Shown here one piece after another: positions 26,501 through 35,262 of a stretch of 49,323 bases of DNA. Where the stretch lies: assembly GCA_001769125.1 (NCBI GenBank), contig MEOG01000007.1, positions 1 through 49,323 of the forward strand, read 5' to 3'. Position numbers and translations under genes: made by a program. Positions within the stretch are counted from its first letter, which is position 1. Every line of letters begins with the position of its first letter. The stretch is from Bacteroidetes bacterium GWF2_35_48 (GTDB taxonomy: Bacteria > Bacteroidota > Bacteroidia > Bacteroidales > GWF2-35-48). The notes beneath the pieces are model-generated. The model saw nothing but the letters and a program-made list of their open reading frames with translations. It was not told where the DNA came from and did not search any database.

Positions 26501-29500
26501 TAATAAGCTTATTTGCTCCTGTTGTGAGCTTTCCTCCGGTTCCAAAAGTAAAGACCTGATCTACCTGAATATTATTCGTGAGTGTGGCGCCGGCAGCATT
26601 ATCAAGAGTAACATTTTCAATTTGTGAAATTGCTGTTCCACCTACATTTTGATTCGCTGTTCCGAAAAGATTCAATGTGCCAAACGTACCGTCACCATCA
26701 GAAAGACTGGCCATACCGTTGTTAGTAAAATTACCAGATAACTTCAATGTTCCGTCAACTTTAAACTGAGAACCTGCGCCACTGTTTGTTATTGCGCCTG
26801 CCACTGCCGAAGTACCTGAACCTAATGTTCCATCAATAGTAATTACTCCATCAGCATTGTTGTTAATGGCAGTGTTTGTTCCTAAAGAATACATAGAAGC
26901 TCCTGCGGCAATTTTTATTTTTGCACCGGAATTTTTGAGTTCATTAGTAATGGCAATTTCAGTATAAGTATCGGCATCTGCTTTTCCAATAATAAATTTG
27001 CCATAGTCAGCAAGGGCTGAACGTTTTGCATAGATATAGGAAACAGGATTAAATCCTTGAGTCGCTGCTGAGTGGATTCCTAAACTTTCCCATGCCGTAC
27101 CCGCGGTTTTGTAGGTTAGCACTGAATATATATCAGGAGTACCACCTCCATTTGTATGACCGCCTGATTGAGTTGTAATATTAAACGTTGAACCTGTTGA
27201 ATTATCTGCTGAAAGATTCCAGTATCCGTAATTCAGGAATTCTGTAACCAGTAAACCTCCAACAACTAAAAGCGGAGGAGGCGTTTGTGCGCCGTCTATA
27301 GTAAAGTTAATATCAATATAAGATGAAGCTCCAAGAGTAACGACTTCATAATTTGCCAGCTCGTAATTTGCTACTGTTCCAATGGGTAACGGATATGTTC
27401 CGGAAGCAATATATTGCCTGAGATTTCCATTGACATAAGAATTTTCACTGTAGGATGTGATGGATGTATTCGATGTGTTATTAATAATTACCCTGAACGC
27501 ATCTGTTGAAATATCGCCCAATGTCATTACAAGTTCTTCATTCACTTGTGTATTTATTCCAAGCGTCAGACCTGTTGCATTGTTCATTTTTAATTTTTCA
27601 AACTGAGTAACAGTTGTACCAGTAAGATTTTGTCCGGCAGATCCGTTAAACTCTACAGTACCATAAGTACCATCACCATCAGACAATGAAGCTGCCCCAT
27701 TATTAGTCCATGTAGTTGCAACTTTAACTGAACCATCTATAGCGACAGTAGAGGCTACTCCTTCATTAGTAAAACTTCCGGCAGAAATTAATGTTCCATC
27801 CACAGATATAGCACCACTGTTGTAATTATTTATCATTGCAGAGACTCCCAACGATGAAATAGAAGCTGCAGAAGAAACTTTTAATTTTGCTCCAGAGTTT
27901 CGCAATTCATTTGTGATAGAGGCTTGAACGTAAGCATCGGCAATTGCCTTCCCAATTATAAAACTTGCGGAAACATCTGAAAGAGCAGAGCGTTTTGCAT
28001 ATACATAGATTCCGTCAAAGCCCTGGGTTCCTGATGAGTGAGAGCCAATGTCCTGCCACGAAGTTCCTGAAACAGGAGGAACGGTTGTACTTGTTACAAC
28101 AGAATATAAGTCAGGAGTACCACCTCCATTGCTGTGTCCACCGGATTGAACTGTAATATTGTATGTTCCGGAACCGGTACATGTAAGATTCCAATATCCA
28201 TAATTTAAAAATTCGGTTACTAATTGTCCGCCTACAGTTAAAGCAGGGGGAGGAGTTTGGACTCCATCCATCGTAAAATTAACATCCATGGCTGTAAGGG
28301 TACCAACAGATGTAATTTCAATAGTGGCTTGTTCGTAATTCGTAGCATCTCCTAATGGCAGGATGTATGTTCCGGCAACGACTTCTTGAGAAATTGTACC
28401 ATTTACATATTTTGTTGTTCCATATCCTGAAAACGCAGTACCTGCTGAGTTATGAATAATAATTTTATTAGTACCCGTATTCAATAAGCCCGGGGATGTA
28501 TTAAATATCAACTGTTCGTCAATCCGCTGGTTGCTTGATAAGTTTACGCCAGCAGTATTGGAAATTATCAAGTTTTCAAATTCGGTAAGTGTTGTGCCTC
28601 CCACGGTTTGCGCAGCAGTACCCTCAAATTCAACAGTGCCTTTTGCAGCCGCATCTCCAAGAATTAATGAAGCGGCGCCATTGTTAGTCCAGTTACCATT
28701 TAATTTTGCAGTCCCATTAATTTTAATAAACGACCCGCCCCCATCGTTAGAAATGTCGGCTTCAGACGATAATATTCCATCAACACTTATAATACCATTG
28801 TTGCTGTTATTTACAGCAGCGCTGTTCCCCAAAGAAGTTACGGTTACTCCAGTAGGAACTTTGAATTTAGCGCCATCAACCCGCAATTCGTTTGTAATAG
28901 GGGGTTGTGTATAGGAATCTAAAAGCGATTTCCCAATAATATATTTTCCAAAATCAGTAAGGGCAGAACGTTTTGCGATAATGGCAGAACCGTCAAAACT
29001 TTGTGTTCCTGTAGAGTGACTCCCCAGATTTGCCCATCCTGTACCAGTATTAGTAATAACAGAATACAAGTCAGGAGTTCCACCACCGTTTGAATGACCT
29101 TCTGAACGTACAATTACATTATAGGTCGCAGAACCGCTTGTTTGTGGCGATAAATTCCAATAGCCATAATCAAGGAATTCACTAATTAGTTGCCCATTAA
29201 CAGTTAAACCACCGGGAGGTATTTGAGTGTGGTCTTCAGTAAAATGTGCATCAATATAAGACATGCTACTGTTACTTATTTGTTCATAAGTAGCAAGTTC
29301 GTAGGTAGTAGCATTACCGCATGGAAGATAATAAGTGCCTGCGTCAATTGTGTATTGTCTGATAGTTCCATTGACAAAACCTGTAGAAGAATAGCCTGTT
29401 ACAGCATCGTTAATCCCAGCAGTGTTTGTGTTTATAAGTTTATAGCCGGAAGTAGTAAGAATTCCACCCAGAGCAGCAAAAATAAGTTGGCGATCTACTT

Positions 29501-32500
29501 GCACATCTTGATTTTGATTAACACCAGAAGCATTGTTGATATAAAGTTTTTCAAATTGTGTAACCACAGACCCTCCGATAGTTTGAGCGGCTGTTCCATT
29601 AAATTCAACAGTACCGTAAGTTACATCAAGATCCGTAACCGTAACTCCTCCGTCATTAGTCCAATTTTCCTGAAGTTGTATTGTTCCATCTACTTTATAA
29701 AATGAAGCAATACCATTGTTATTGACATCCCCATTTGTTACCAGAGTTCCATCTACTGTTGTAATTGCACCGGAATAATTATTAATTTCAGCATCAGTTC
29801 CTAGAGCAGAAACAGTAACACTGGTTGGGATTTTAAATTTTGTTCCTTCGTTTCTCAGTTCATTTGTAATAACCGGCTGTACATAGGCATCATCGAGTGT
29901 TTTACCTATTATGTACAGACCAAAAATAGACATGCCCGAACGTTTTGCAATTACGTATGCCGGGTCGTATATTTGTGTTGCAGGAGAATGTGTCCCATAA
30001 TCAGTCCATCCGACACCAAGATTTGAAAGCATTGCATATCTGTCAGCAGTTGGCAATAAGTCTGTGTGTCCTGATTCTCTCAAAGTCAAATCATAAGTGG
30101 CAGAGCCTCCGGTATTCGGGCTTATTGTCCAATATCCTTCGTCAAGAAAATTTTCAACTCTGGCTCCATTTGCCGTTAAAAAGGGGTCGGGTGGATTTTG
30201 ATTGTTTACAGTAAAAAAAACATCTAAGTAAGTTAATCCTATTGCGCTGGAAATATTTATTGTAGCCAGTTCATAGTTGGTTGCAGAACCAACAGGCAGT
30301 TCATATTCTCCGGTTGTAACATAACGCCGTAAATTCCCATTAATATATTTTGTATTTGAATCATCATAACCGACAAGAGATGCGGTATTCGTATTATTGA
30401 TAATAATCCAGTTATTCAATGTACTTAACACACCGGCACTAAAAGACATAACCTCGTCAACGTGCTGATTTACGGTATTAAGTGTAACACCTGCTGTATT
30501 ATTAATGGTTAGATTTTCAAAATAAGTTGATACAGATCCGTTTATTATTTGAGCAGCAGTTCCGTTAAACTCAATTGTTCCTAATGTAGCCCCGGCATAA
30601 GCAACGCTTTGCTCTGCGTTATTTGTCCAGTTTCCTTTAATTTTATAAGTGCCATCAACACTTATTGTTGAAGTGCTATTATTGATTGTGTTTCCTGTAA
30701 TATTTGCTGTTCCTATAATTTCAATTAGAGCACTGTTACTATTTGTTACATTACCAGTAACATTTAAAGTTCCTGCCGCTTGCGAATATGTACTGGCATC
30801 ATTAGACAAATCAGTAGTAATACTTACTGTTCCTGCGGTATGCGTAAACGTTCCTGCGGCAGTATTATTTAAATTTCCGGTTACTAAAACGGTACCATCA
30901 TTCATTAGTACTGTACTGGCAGCGTTATTCAGGTTTCCGCCAACACTTAGGGTTGCACCGGTATTGGTTGTAATCGTTCCACCGGAATTGTTGTTCAGAT
31001 GTGTTGCTGCTCCAATAACATATAAATTACTTCCGGCAGCCTGTTTGATTTTTACACTTTTATTAAGAAGTTCTGTTGTTACAGCCGGTGGCGTATAAAG
31101 GACTGTTGCAGAATGCCCAACCACATACCTTCCAAAAGCAGACAGTGCTGATCTTCTTGCAGTAACAAGAGTAGTTGTGTAATACTGTGTTGTATTTGAA
31201 TGAATGCCATTACTTAAATAGCCTCCGCCGCCCAGATTGGTAATCAGGGTGTAATTATCTTCTGTTCCACCCAAATCTGCATGCCCCTTAGATTGGCAGG
31301 AAATATTGTAAGTACCGGTACCGGCATCGGGAGTAACAGTCCAATAACCATAATTCAGAAAAAAATCAATAGTTTGACCGTTAACAGTTAATCCTCCGGG
31401 AACAGGATTTTCATTATTTACTGTAAAATAAACATCTATATAATTAATACCGGCTATTGAAGTAAAATCAATTTTTGCCCATTCGTAATGTGCAGCAGTA
31501 CCAACAGGCAGATAATACTCTGTTGCATTTACAACATATTGCCGCAGGTTTCCGTTGATGTATCCGGTAATACTGCTGCCCGTAATGTTATTTGTTGCTG
31601 TTGAGGTTACAATAACACGGTTAGCTCCAGTATTAATAAGCCCTGTGGTAAAAGTCAATTGATCAGTTACTGTAATATTTGAACTAATTGTAACACCTGT
31701 ACTAGAATTGTTTATATTCAAAAAAGTAAAACTCTGCCCGTTCTGAATGGTTTGGGCAATACTCCCGTCAAAGCTGACAATGCCAGTTCCCTGTGTGAAT
31801 GTTCCTCCTGTATTGTTCCAGTTTTTTGCAAGTGTCATATTGAAATTACCAGTATTCCATTCTCCGGATGTCAGTGTAAAATTACCATCAATATTGCTAT
31901 TTGAAGCTTGATTTGCGCCTTGAATATCATTTAATTCAAGATTTCCATAAGCTCCTGCTCCAGTTAAAGTATGAGCAGCAGAGCCACTATTCAGGTATAA
32001 CTTGCCAGCGCCGGAGTGAGTACCATTATTTGTAACATTTCCTTTTGCTGTGATTGTGAAACCACCATCTGCAAAAGTATTGTATTGACCAATGTTTAAT
32101 GTTCCATTAACATTAATGGCAGCAAGAGCTGTTTTTGTAACATTTGCAGTTGCAGATAAGGTTAAGTTTCCATAATTGGGTACACCCGAAATATTTGTTG
32201 CAGCATTGGAATTAAATATTATCGTACTTGCTATATCTAAATTAATATTTGCATTTATATACAAAGTTGGAAAAAGTCTTGCTGTTGCAGCAGTTCCTAA
32301 AGTAAGAGATGTTCCTGCTGCCATGATGATAGTTTTTCCGGCATTTCCTATTATCTGGAAACCACCGTCTGTCATGCTTCCGGCAAGAATAGCAAAGTTT
32401 CCATTGAAAGTTGGAGCAGCATTCATTGCGCCTGTAGCAGTGGTTTGTCCTGCATTATTCCATGTGAAATTGCCAAATGTCTGACCAAAATTTGTTAAAT

Positions 32501-34982
32501 TGGTTATAGTTATTCCGGTAACATTACAATTTGAGGTAGCATTCCATGTGGCAATAGGCAATACTCCTCCATCCCGTGAATGATTGTATGTGCTTCCTGC
32601 TGCAAAAATGAGTGAAGCTGCTGTGGATGTGATTACACCGCCATTGTTTGTGATTGTACCATTAACAGTAACAATTTGAGTAGGAGTTGTTGTTGCAGTT
32701 CTAAAAGTATTATCACCGGCAGTATTTGCATTGATAATAAGATTCCCTGATATTGTTCCTGTAATTCCACCACTAAAAGCAATTGTAATTTTATCAGCTC
32801 CGGTGCTGCTTAACTGAAGCGTAGAACCCACTGGAATATCAAGACTTAATACCGGAGGTGTACCTGCGCCTCCACTTATAGTTAGAGTCTGAGTGCCTGT
32901 TGATTCAAGCGAAAGGTTTGTATTATTAGAAATAAGTATTTTACCAATGGTTTGTGTAGGAACATTGGTCGCTGTAGTCGTTGCTCCATTGTCAAAAACA
33001 AGAATATCATCCTCGAGCAGTGTTGTTCTGTTTGGTGTCCAGTTAGCAGCATCAGTAAAATCTGCTGTGCCGATTTGATTCCACGTATAAGTATTTGAAG
33101 GGATAACCCTTGCAGTAAAATCAGCTCCATTCAGCAAACCGATAGTTTCAGTATGAGATGTTGTTGTAGTCATTACCGGAGCTGCAACATAAGTTGGAAA
33201 TTGAAACCATTCTACTCCATCCCAGCGATTAATTTTGTAATTTCCTACTGTTCCGTTAACATCTGTAGGAGCTGCTGTGCTGTATGTAAATGAAGCAGTA
33301 TAGGTGTATGTTCCTGCCTGATCGTCTGAAAACGTCCAGTATCTTGAAATAAAATGCGTTTGAACGCCATTATCAGGGTGTGTCGCATCTGTTATAGTAA
33401 CTCCTATTTTTCTATTGGATTCAGAATTAGCCGAAAAATTTAATGTAACCCCGCAATAATCCGTGTTATCATCGCCAATGGGAAATGTGAATGCCTGTGC
33501 GCCGTTAAAAACCCTTAAAAGCCTTCCTGCTCCATTCTGTACAACCATTTTTGAAGCATTGTAAGGCGCTCCGCCATTAGAAGATGTAGAGTTACAGGTA
33601 ATATCATTTGCATTAAGGGTTATTTTTCCCGTAGTAAGCGTGAATATTCCATTGATTGTTAAAGGAGCATTTAAATCCAGTCCGTTTGCAGAATTTAATG
33701 TAAAATTATTTACAGGGGAATAAAATTCATTGGCAGGTGTTAATAAAGCAGAAGCAGCTGGTCCGTAAGTGAGATTATAGGTTACATTCGTCAGGTCAAA
33801 AATAGGGATAATGCCAATATCCCCGTTACTGCGTGTAACAGTTAAAGTACTTGCTGCACCAATTCCCAGAGTTAATGTTGAAGCATTTGATGTACTTAAA
33901 GAACCCGCTGTAAGTGTAAGTCCAGTTTGAATAGCCACATTTTTCTGAAGATCTACCCCAGCACTGTTATTAATAGTCAGGTTCAGCAGTCTTCCTGCAA
34001 CACCGGTTGTGAAGATTCCTGTTCCGGAAATTATCTGGGCAACTGTCCCAATCATATTGATTGCAGAGTTTGCAGTTGTAGATGTTAGTGTTCCGTTGTT
34101 TGTAAGATTATTTTTAACAGAAATAATTCGTCCATTAAGATTCAGAAAACTTGCCCCATTTATTAATAACTCCCCGGCAGTAACAGCGGCATCCAATCTT
34201 ACTCCCGAAGCATTTGTGTTGCTGATGGTTAAATTGTTGATTAAAGAACCAGTATAAGTTCCTGCATTGAAAGCTTGTAATGCAGTGCCATTGAAAATAA
34301 GCGTAGATGTAGCACCGTTTGCGGTTAAAGTACCGGCATTTGTATATGTACCGGAGATTGAAAGGGTGTTGTTGTTCAAGTCAAGAGTACTGCCTGCAAT
34401 AATATTCAGATTCGCAATAACTGTTGCAGCAGCAAGGATTCGAACTCCACTGTTTACCCTGAACGTACTAAAGGTGTTTGCAGAATTTACATTGGCAGTA
34501 CCCGTAAATACAACCGAACTCGTAGAAGGTGTAAAAGTGGTAACATTCCAGTTACCAGAGCAATTGATTGTAGCAGCTCCGCTTGCGGTAACAGTTGAAG
34601 GTAAAAAATCACCGGAGGTAATTGTTCCTGTTGAAATAGTGATTGTCCCAGCACCACTTATCGGAAATGTTGTTGCATTTACTGTTTGTGTGCCAATAAT
34701 AAGTGTTCCATCAACAACCAAAGCTTTTGCTGTTGCTGCCGCAGCTACTGTAACATTATCTCCCCCCAGAATCGTTATAAGGGCTGCTGTATTTGACGGC
34801 ACCTGTCCCGGATTGTTTTCTCCAACACCTGAAGCCTGCCATACGCCTCCGCTGCTGTACCGTTCCCACGTACCTGCCGTACCCCAGTTGCCAGTTCCTG
34901 CTGAACGAAAATCACCAGTCGATTGAGCAAATAGAGCAACAGGGAAAAAGATAAATAAATATATTAGAAAACGAAATATCAT
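20565..34982 (-). CDS. Giant 4805-residue repeat surface protein with T9SS sorting domain
   Basis: I start at the ATG at 34982 (MIFRFLIYLF... ALFAQ, a clean signal peptide). The frame stays open 16 codons further up, to a TTG at 35030, but that TTG and the following bases form a Bacteroidetes promoter, so the extension is not coding. The N-terminal thousand residues are beta-solenoid-like, with repeating 'NNLTINNxxGVxL... LTLTSGxL' rungs. Then come ten tandem units of about 322-332 residues (one of 404). Each has solenoid rungs ('EFNGTAAQTIGG', 'FENLTINN') followed by a 'LPVGTAxxYELA... FLNYGYWN... AKRSALTxFGxYIIGK' domain. The end has 'PIQLLSFTAK' and a sorting domain (MFPNPADAKT... APGLYFINVF... 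KKIVIN). It is presumably a long surface adhesin or matrix protein. It is the first gene of a three-gene operon. No enzyme motif seen. Confidence 0.9.
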   Translation of the reverse strand: MIFRFLIYLFIFFPVALFAQSTGDFRSAGTGNWGTAGTWERYSSGGVWQASGVGENNPGQVPSNTAALITILGGDNVTVAAAATAKALVVDGTLIIGTQTVNATTFPISGAGTITISTGTITSGDFLPSTVTASGAATINCSGNWNVTTFTPSTSSVVFTGTANVNSANTFSTFRVNSGVRILAAATVIANLNIIAGSTLDLNNNTLSISGTYTNAGTLTANGATSTLIFNGTALQAFNAGTYTGSLINNLTISNTNASGVRLDAAVTAGELLINGASFLNLNGRIISVKNNLTNNGTLTSTTANSAINMIGTVAQIISGTGIFTTGVAGRLLNLTINNSAGVDLQKNVAIQTGLTLTAGSLSTSNASTLTLGIGAASTLTVTRSNGDIGIIPIFDLTNVTYNLTYGPAASALLTPANEFYSPVNNFTLNSANGLDLNAPLTINGIFTLTTGKITLNANDITCNSTSSNGGAPYNASKMVVQNGAGRLLRVFNGAQAFTFPIGDDNTDYCGVTLNFSANSESNRKIGVTITDATHPDNGVQTHFISRYWTFSDDQAGTYTYTASFTYSTAAPTDVNGTVGNYKINRWDGVEWFQFPTYVAAPVMTTTTSHTETIGLLNGADFTARVIPSNTYTWNQIGTADFTDAANWTPNRTTLLEDDILVFDNGATTTATNVPTQTIGKILISNNTNLSLESTGTQTLTISGGAGTPPVLSLDIPVGSTLQLSSTGADKITIAFSGGITGTISGNLIINANTAGDNTFRTATTTPTQIVTVNGTITNNGGVITSTAASLIFAAGSTYNHSRDGGVLPIATWNATSNCNVTGITITNLTNFGQTFGNFTWNNAGQTTATGAMNAAPTFNGNFAILAGSMTDGGFQIIGNAGKTIIMAAGTSLTLGTAATARLFPTLYINANINLDIASTIIFNSNAATNISGVPNYGNLTLSATANVTKTALAAINVNGTLNIGQYNTFADGGFTITAKGNVTNNGTHSGAGKLYLNSGSAAHTLTGAGAYGNLELNDIQGANQASNSNIDGNFTLTSGEWNTGNFNMTLAKNWNNTGGTFTQGTGIVSFDGSIAQTIQNGQSFTFLNINNSSTGVTISSNITVTDQLTFTTGLINTGANRVIVTSTATNNITGSSITGYINGNLRQYVVNATEYYLPVGTAAHYEWAKIDFTSIAGINYIDVYFTVNNENPVPGGLTVNGQTIDFFLNYGYWTVTPDAGTGTYNISCQSKGHADLGGTEDNYTLITNLGGGGYLSNGIHSNTTQYYTTTLVTARRSALSAFGRYVVGHSATVLYTPPAVTTELLNKSVKIKQAAGSNLYVIGAATHLNNNSGGTITTNTGATLSVGGNLNNAASTVLMNDGTVLVTGNLNNTAAGTFTHTAGTVSITTDLSNDASTYSQAAGTLNVTGNVTNSNSALIEIIGTANITGNTINNSTSTISVDGTYKIKGNWTNNAEQSVAYAGATLGTIEFNGTAAQIINGSVSTYFENLTINNTAGVTLNTVNQHVDEVMSFSAGVLSTLNNWIIINNTNTASLVGYDDSNTKYINGNLRRYVTTGEYELPVGSATNYELATINISSAIGLTYLDVFFTVNNQNPPDPFLTANGARVENFLDEGYWTISPNTGGSATYDLTLRESGHTDLLPTADRYAMLSNLGVGWTDYGTHSPATQIYDPAYVIAKRSGMSIFGLYIIGKTLDDAYVQPVITNELRNEGTKFKIPTSVTVSALGTDAEINNYSGAITTVDGTLVTNGDVNNNGIASFYKVDGTIQLQENWTNDGGVTVTDLDVTYGTVEFNGTAAQTIGGSVVTQFEKLYINNASGVNQNQDVQVDRQLIFAALGGILTTSGYKLINTNTAGINDAVTGYSSTGFVNGTIRQYTIDAGTYYLPCGNATTYELATYEQISNSSMSYIDAHFTEDHTQIPPGGLTVNGQLISEFLDYGYWNLSPQTSGSATYNVIVRSEGHSNGGGTPDLYSVITNTGTGWANLGSHSTGTQSFDGSAIIAKRSALTDFGKYIIGKSLLDSYTQPPITNELRVDGAKFKVPTGVTVTSLGNSAAVNNSNNGIISVDGILSSEADISNDGGGSFIKINGTAKLNGNWTNNGAASLILGDAAAKGTVEFEGTAAQTVGGTTLTEFENLIISNTAGVNLSSNQRIDEQLIFNTSPGLLNTGTNKIIIHNSAGTAFSGYGTTKYVNGTISQEVVAGTYILPLGDATNYEQATIEITSVGTLTAMDVNFTMDGVQTPPPALTVGGQLVTEFLNYGYWNLTCTGSGTYNITVQSGGHSNGGGTPDLYSVVTSTTVPPVSGTSWQDIGSHSSGTQGFDGIYVYAKRSALSDVSASFIIGKAIADAYVQASITNELRNSGAKLKVSSAASISSLGVSAMINNYNSGAISVDGTLISAGSFTNEGVASTVAIDGSVKVATTWTNNGAASLSDGDGTYGTVEFNGSAGQNLTGTTVTQFEKLKMNNATGLTLGINTQVNEELVMTLGDISTDAFRVIINNTSNTSITSYSENSYVNGNLRQYIASGTYPLPIGTVANYELANYEVVTLGASSYIDINFTIDGAQTPPPLLVVGGLLVTEFLNYGYWNLSADNSTGSTFNITTQSGGHTNGGGTPDIYSVLTYKTAGTAWESLGIHSAATQGFNPVSYIYAKRSALADYGKFIIGKADADTYTEIAITNELKNSGAKIKIAAGASMYSLGTNTAINNNADGVITIDGTLGSGTSAVAGAITNSGAGSQFKVDGTLKLSGNFTNNGMASLSDGDGTFGTLNLFGTANQNVGGTAISQIENVTLDNAAGATLTNNIQVDQVFTFGTGGKLTTGANKLIISNNDAVAIAGYSTAKYVIGKVSWNMTNTTYNIPLGTASYYELATIVINSSSGLSYLDFIFNESDENPVTPVGLSVAGGGLGTIDAFLNYGYWNISETGAPTANFDLTIQSGGHYNGGGIAGDYAVLSRIPAGDWGDNGDANNPADQSFVGAYVSAKRAGITAFGDYIIGRGNDYTPYSPLTNEIRIKNSVFKTTGSTNTTVFGPSAKINNYNSGYLISEVNATIISEGDINNNGAGSFIQANGTIQLKGSWNNEGEANLTLGDNTDYGTIEFNGIASQSLGGNINTLFENLKVNNAVGITLSRDQQVDNILTFTSGKITTNANKLIVSNTTPTSIAGGYDANKYVIGNLRRFVGINTYDFPVGTATYYELANIQVTSATDMTYIDAIFTAGNQNPVTPPGLTVQGVIVSEFLDYGYWTLSSDATAINYNVSISSLGHTNGGATADRYAVISRYIPPGTTWADNGTHSVSTQVINGSTITAVRSNLTTLGDFIVAKGASQFYQQIPVTNELRNKNSVYIVSNVTNGSVSGTSAEINNSNSGLFKIETGAVFNANGNINNLTSATIKVEGTINITGIWTNNATASVGDGDGDYGLITFNSSVATQTIDGTTVTQFENFTINNSFGVNLNVNTEVQRTLTFTSGLINTGANRLLVSNSNAVAIVGYGNAKYINGNLRRFVTNNTYDLPVGTATQYELANIQINSNTGLSYVDVNFTAVNPNPVPGGLTVNGVTITNFLDYGYWNINGDGSAINYNLSIQEGGHTDLGGTPDMYALLSKIPTPGTYADLGIHSISTQSFNGSYVIAQRYALTGFGDFVIGKGASMLYQLPAITNELRNKSSVFRITGTTFGGVSGSSAELNNSNTGIFLVENGATFNASGNINNLTSSTITIDGIINITGTWTNNATASLSDGDATYGSVNFVSTTASQTIAGSAITVFENLELNNSFGLTLSLDADISRTLTMTSGKIITGANKAIVSNTATNAILSYDASKYIIGNLRRYVSNATYDLPVGTVAQYELANIQINSNTGLTYIDVAFAAGNQNPVPGGLTVQGVAIVNFLNYGYWNIAGNIGFTAVNYNLGITETGHTDLGGTSDMYALISKIPSTGLYADNGVHSSSTQTYAVNNVYAKRSSLSGFGHYVIGKANSSIYPTYAITNEIRNKGSVIRMTNANTATVSGTLAQINNSNSATIKVENLATLTSKGDINNLTSSTIQIDGTINIEGNWTNNATQSLALAGATKGTVVFNGTTAAQILGGTVSSYFENLTINNANGVSLSVDERVDNIMNMTSGKITTDAFNMIVNNASTAAITNYSETKYIVGNLRRYVGVGTYDLPIGTSAYYELATLKINTITSGLNYVDVHFIQDDAQIPPMGGIAVGTKTINQFMNYGYWYIAPDGAPVGLSYDFTIQSAGQTNVGGIASDYSLITDLRDGSGWISYGTHTDGTQSFSGSYIIAKRTNPTMNAFGNYIVGRAGDPAMPIVTNQLKNLNAVLRITGIENITLVGTSAELTNSGTSQFLIEQDAYVWIKGNVMNNGTSTISIDGTLGVNGDLTNNANGSLIKGGGSMGKIELLGATLQTIKGTATTSFEKLTINNTNVGIRLNSNINVSNELLMTDGDFNLINYNIELGTTGFITGETASNRIKATNAVFSEGLGTGAITYTTNINIGNNNNIAGLGLSIDAFTNFGSTTIERGHLKQQGSGDYTLNYGINRYYKITPTAKTTHFGTFDVNYHSSELNGHSDGTLVLYQWYKPASASAYWKPLSTTNVSPLITATSLTHDLPYIKITAGSTGVPLPIQLLSFTAKTFDNVVLSEWTTVAEINNDFFTLERSKNAINFEEVTRVKGAGNSSSPIKYSAFDNNPYKGVSYYRLKQTDYNGQQSYSYIVSVYIDDTQAPISVSMFPNPADAKTGFYLNCSDFDTNTDAVISISDMLGETVYTSKTVISEKQSIIKISNLTIAPGLYFINVFNGKENYIKKIVIN
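22050..31400 (-). repeat. Array of ten tandem ~970-bp in-frame repeats
   Basis: The conserved 'GYW' tryptophan codons lie at plus-strand 22335, 23313, 24279, 25248, 26223, 27219, 28191, 29157, 30129 and 31341. Spacings are 978, 966, 969, 975, 996, 972, 966, 972 and 1212 bp, all multiples of three. The 1212-bp spacing is due to extra solenoid rungs ('VTGNLNN', 'ITTDLSN', 'VTGNVTN'). A divergent eleventh copy ('SRYWTFSDDQAGTY') lies near 33335. Units are clearly diverged at DNA level. Confidence 0.9.
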
Positions 34983-35043
34983 AATAAATCTTAAAGGTAC
35001 AAATATATGTATAAATATTGTTTTTTGCAATGGGTATTTTTAC
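34983..35043 (-). promoter_or_regulatory. Promoter of the giant-protein operon
   Basis: On the minus strand, TTG (35030-35028), a 20-nt spacer and TATATTTG (35007-35000) match the Bacteroidetes -33/-7 pattern (TTTG, about 19-20 nt, TAnnTTTG). The -7 box is 17 nt upstream of the ATG. Immediately upstream, GTAAAAATACCCAT (35043-35030) repeats half of the palindrome found before the 935-residue gene. Confidence 0.7.
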
Positions 35044-35180
35044 TGTTTTTTCCCTTTCAATAGGTTTTTTTCTTATTTTTTATGATAGTATCATTTTTTA
35101 TTTGTCAAGTTATTGATTGCATCCCATAAGGCATCAAATTTATACGTTCCTTTCGTTTAATCCATAATTCATATCTTGCT

Positions 35181-35237
35181 CTTATGGGTAAAAATACCCA
35201 TATATATTTTTATATATCATGTTATTTTTTAATTTTG
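35181..35237 (+). promoter_or_regulatory. Promoter and operator-like palindrome of the 935-residue fibre gene
   Basis: ATGGGTAAAAATACCCAT at 35184-35201 is a perfect 7-bp inverted repeat with an A4 loop. After 28 nt comes TAATTTTG (35230-35237), a TAnnTTTG -7 box, 25 nt before the ATG at 35263. The same arrangement precedes the 2106-residue gene. A second inverted pair, CCCATAAG (35123-35130) and CTTATGGG (35181-35188), overlaps it. Confidence 0.65.
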
Positions 35238-35262
35238 TGCTAAACTCAATAAATTACAAATT

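Noticed and set aside
34267-34926. 219-codon plus-strand frame antisense to the giant gene
   Set aside because: It is a shadow of low-complexity V/A/T/G-rich repeat codons on the other strand. The frames at 23554-24087, 28531-28914 and 30649-31098 are the same kind of artefact recurring with the repeats.
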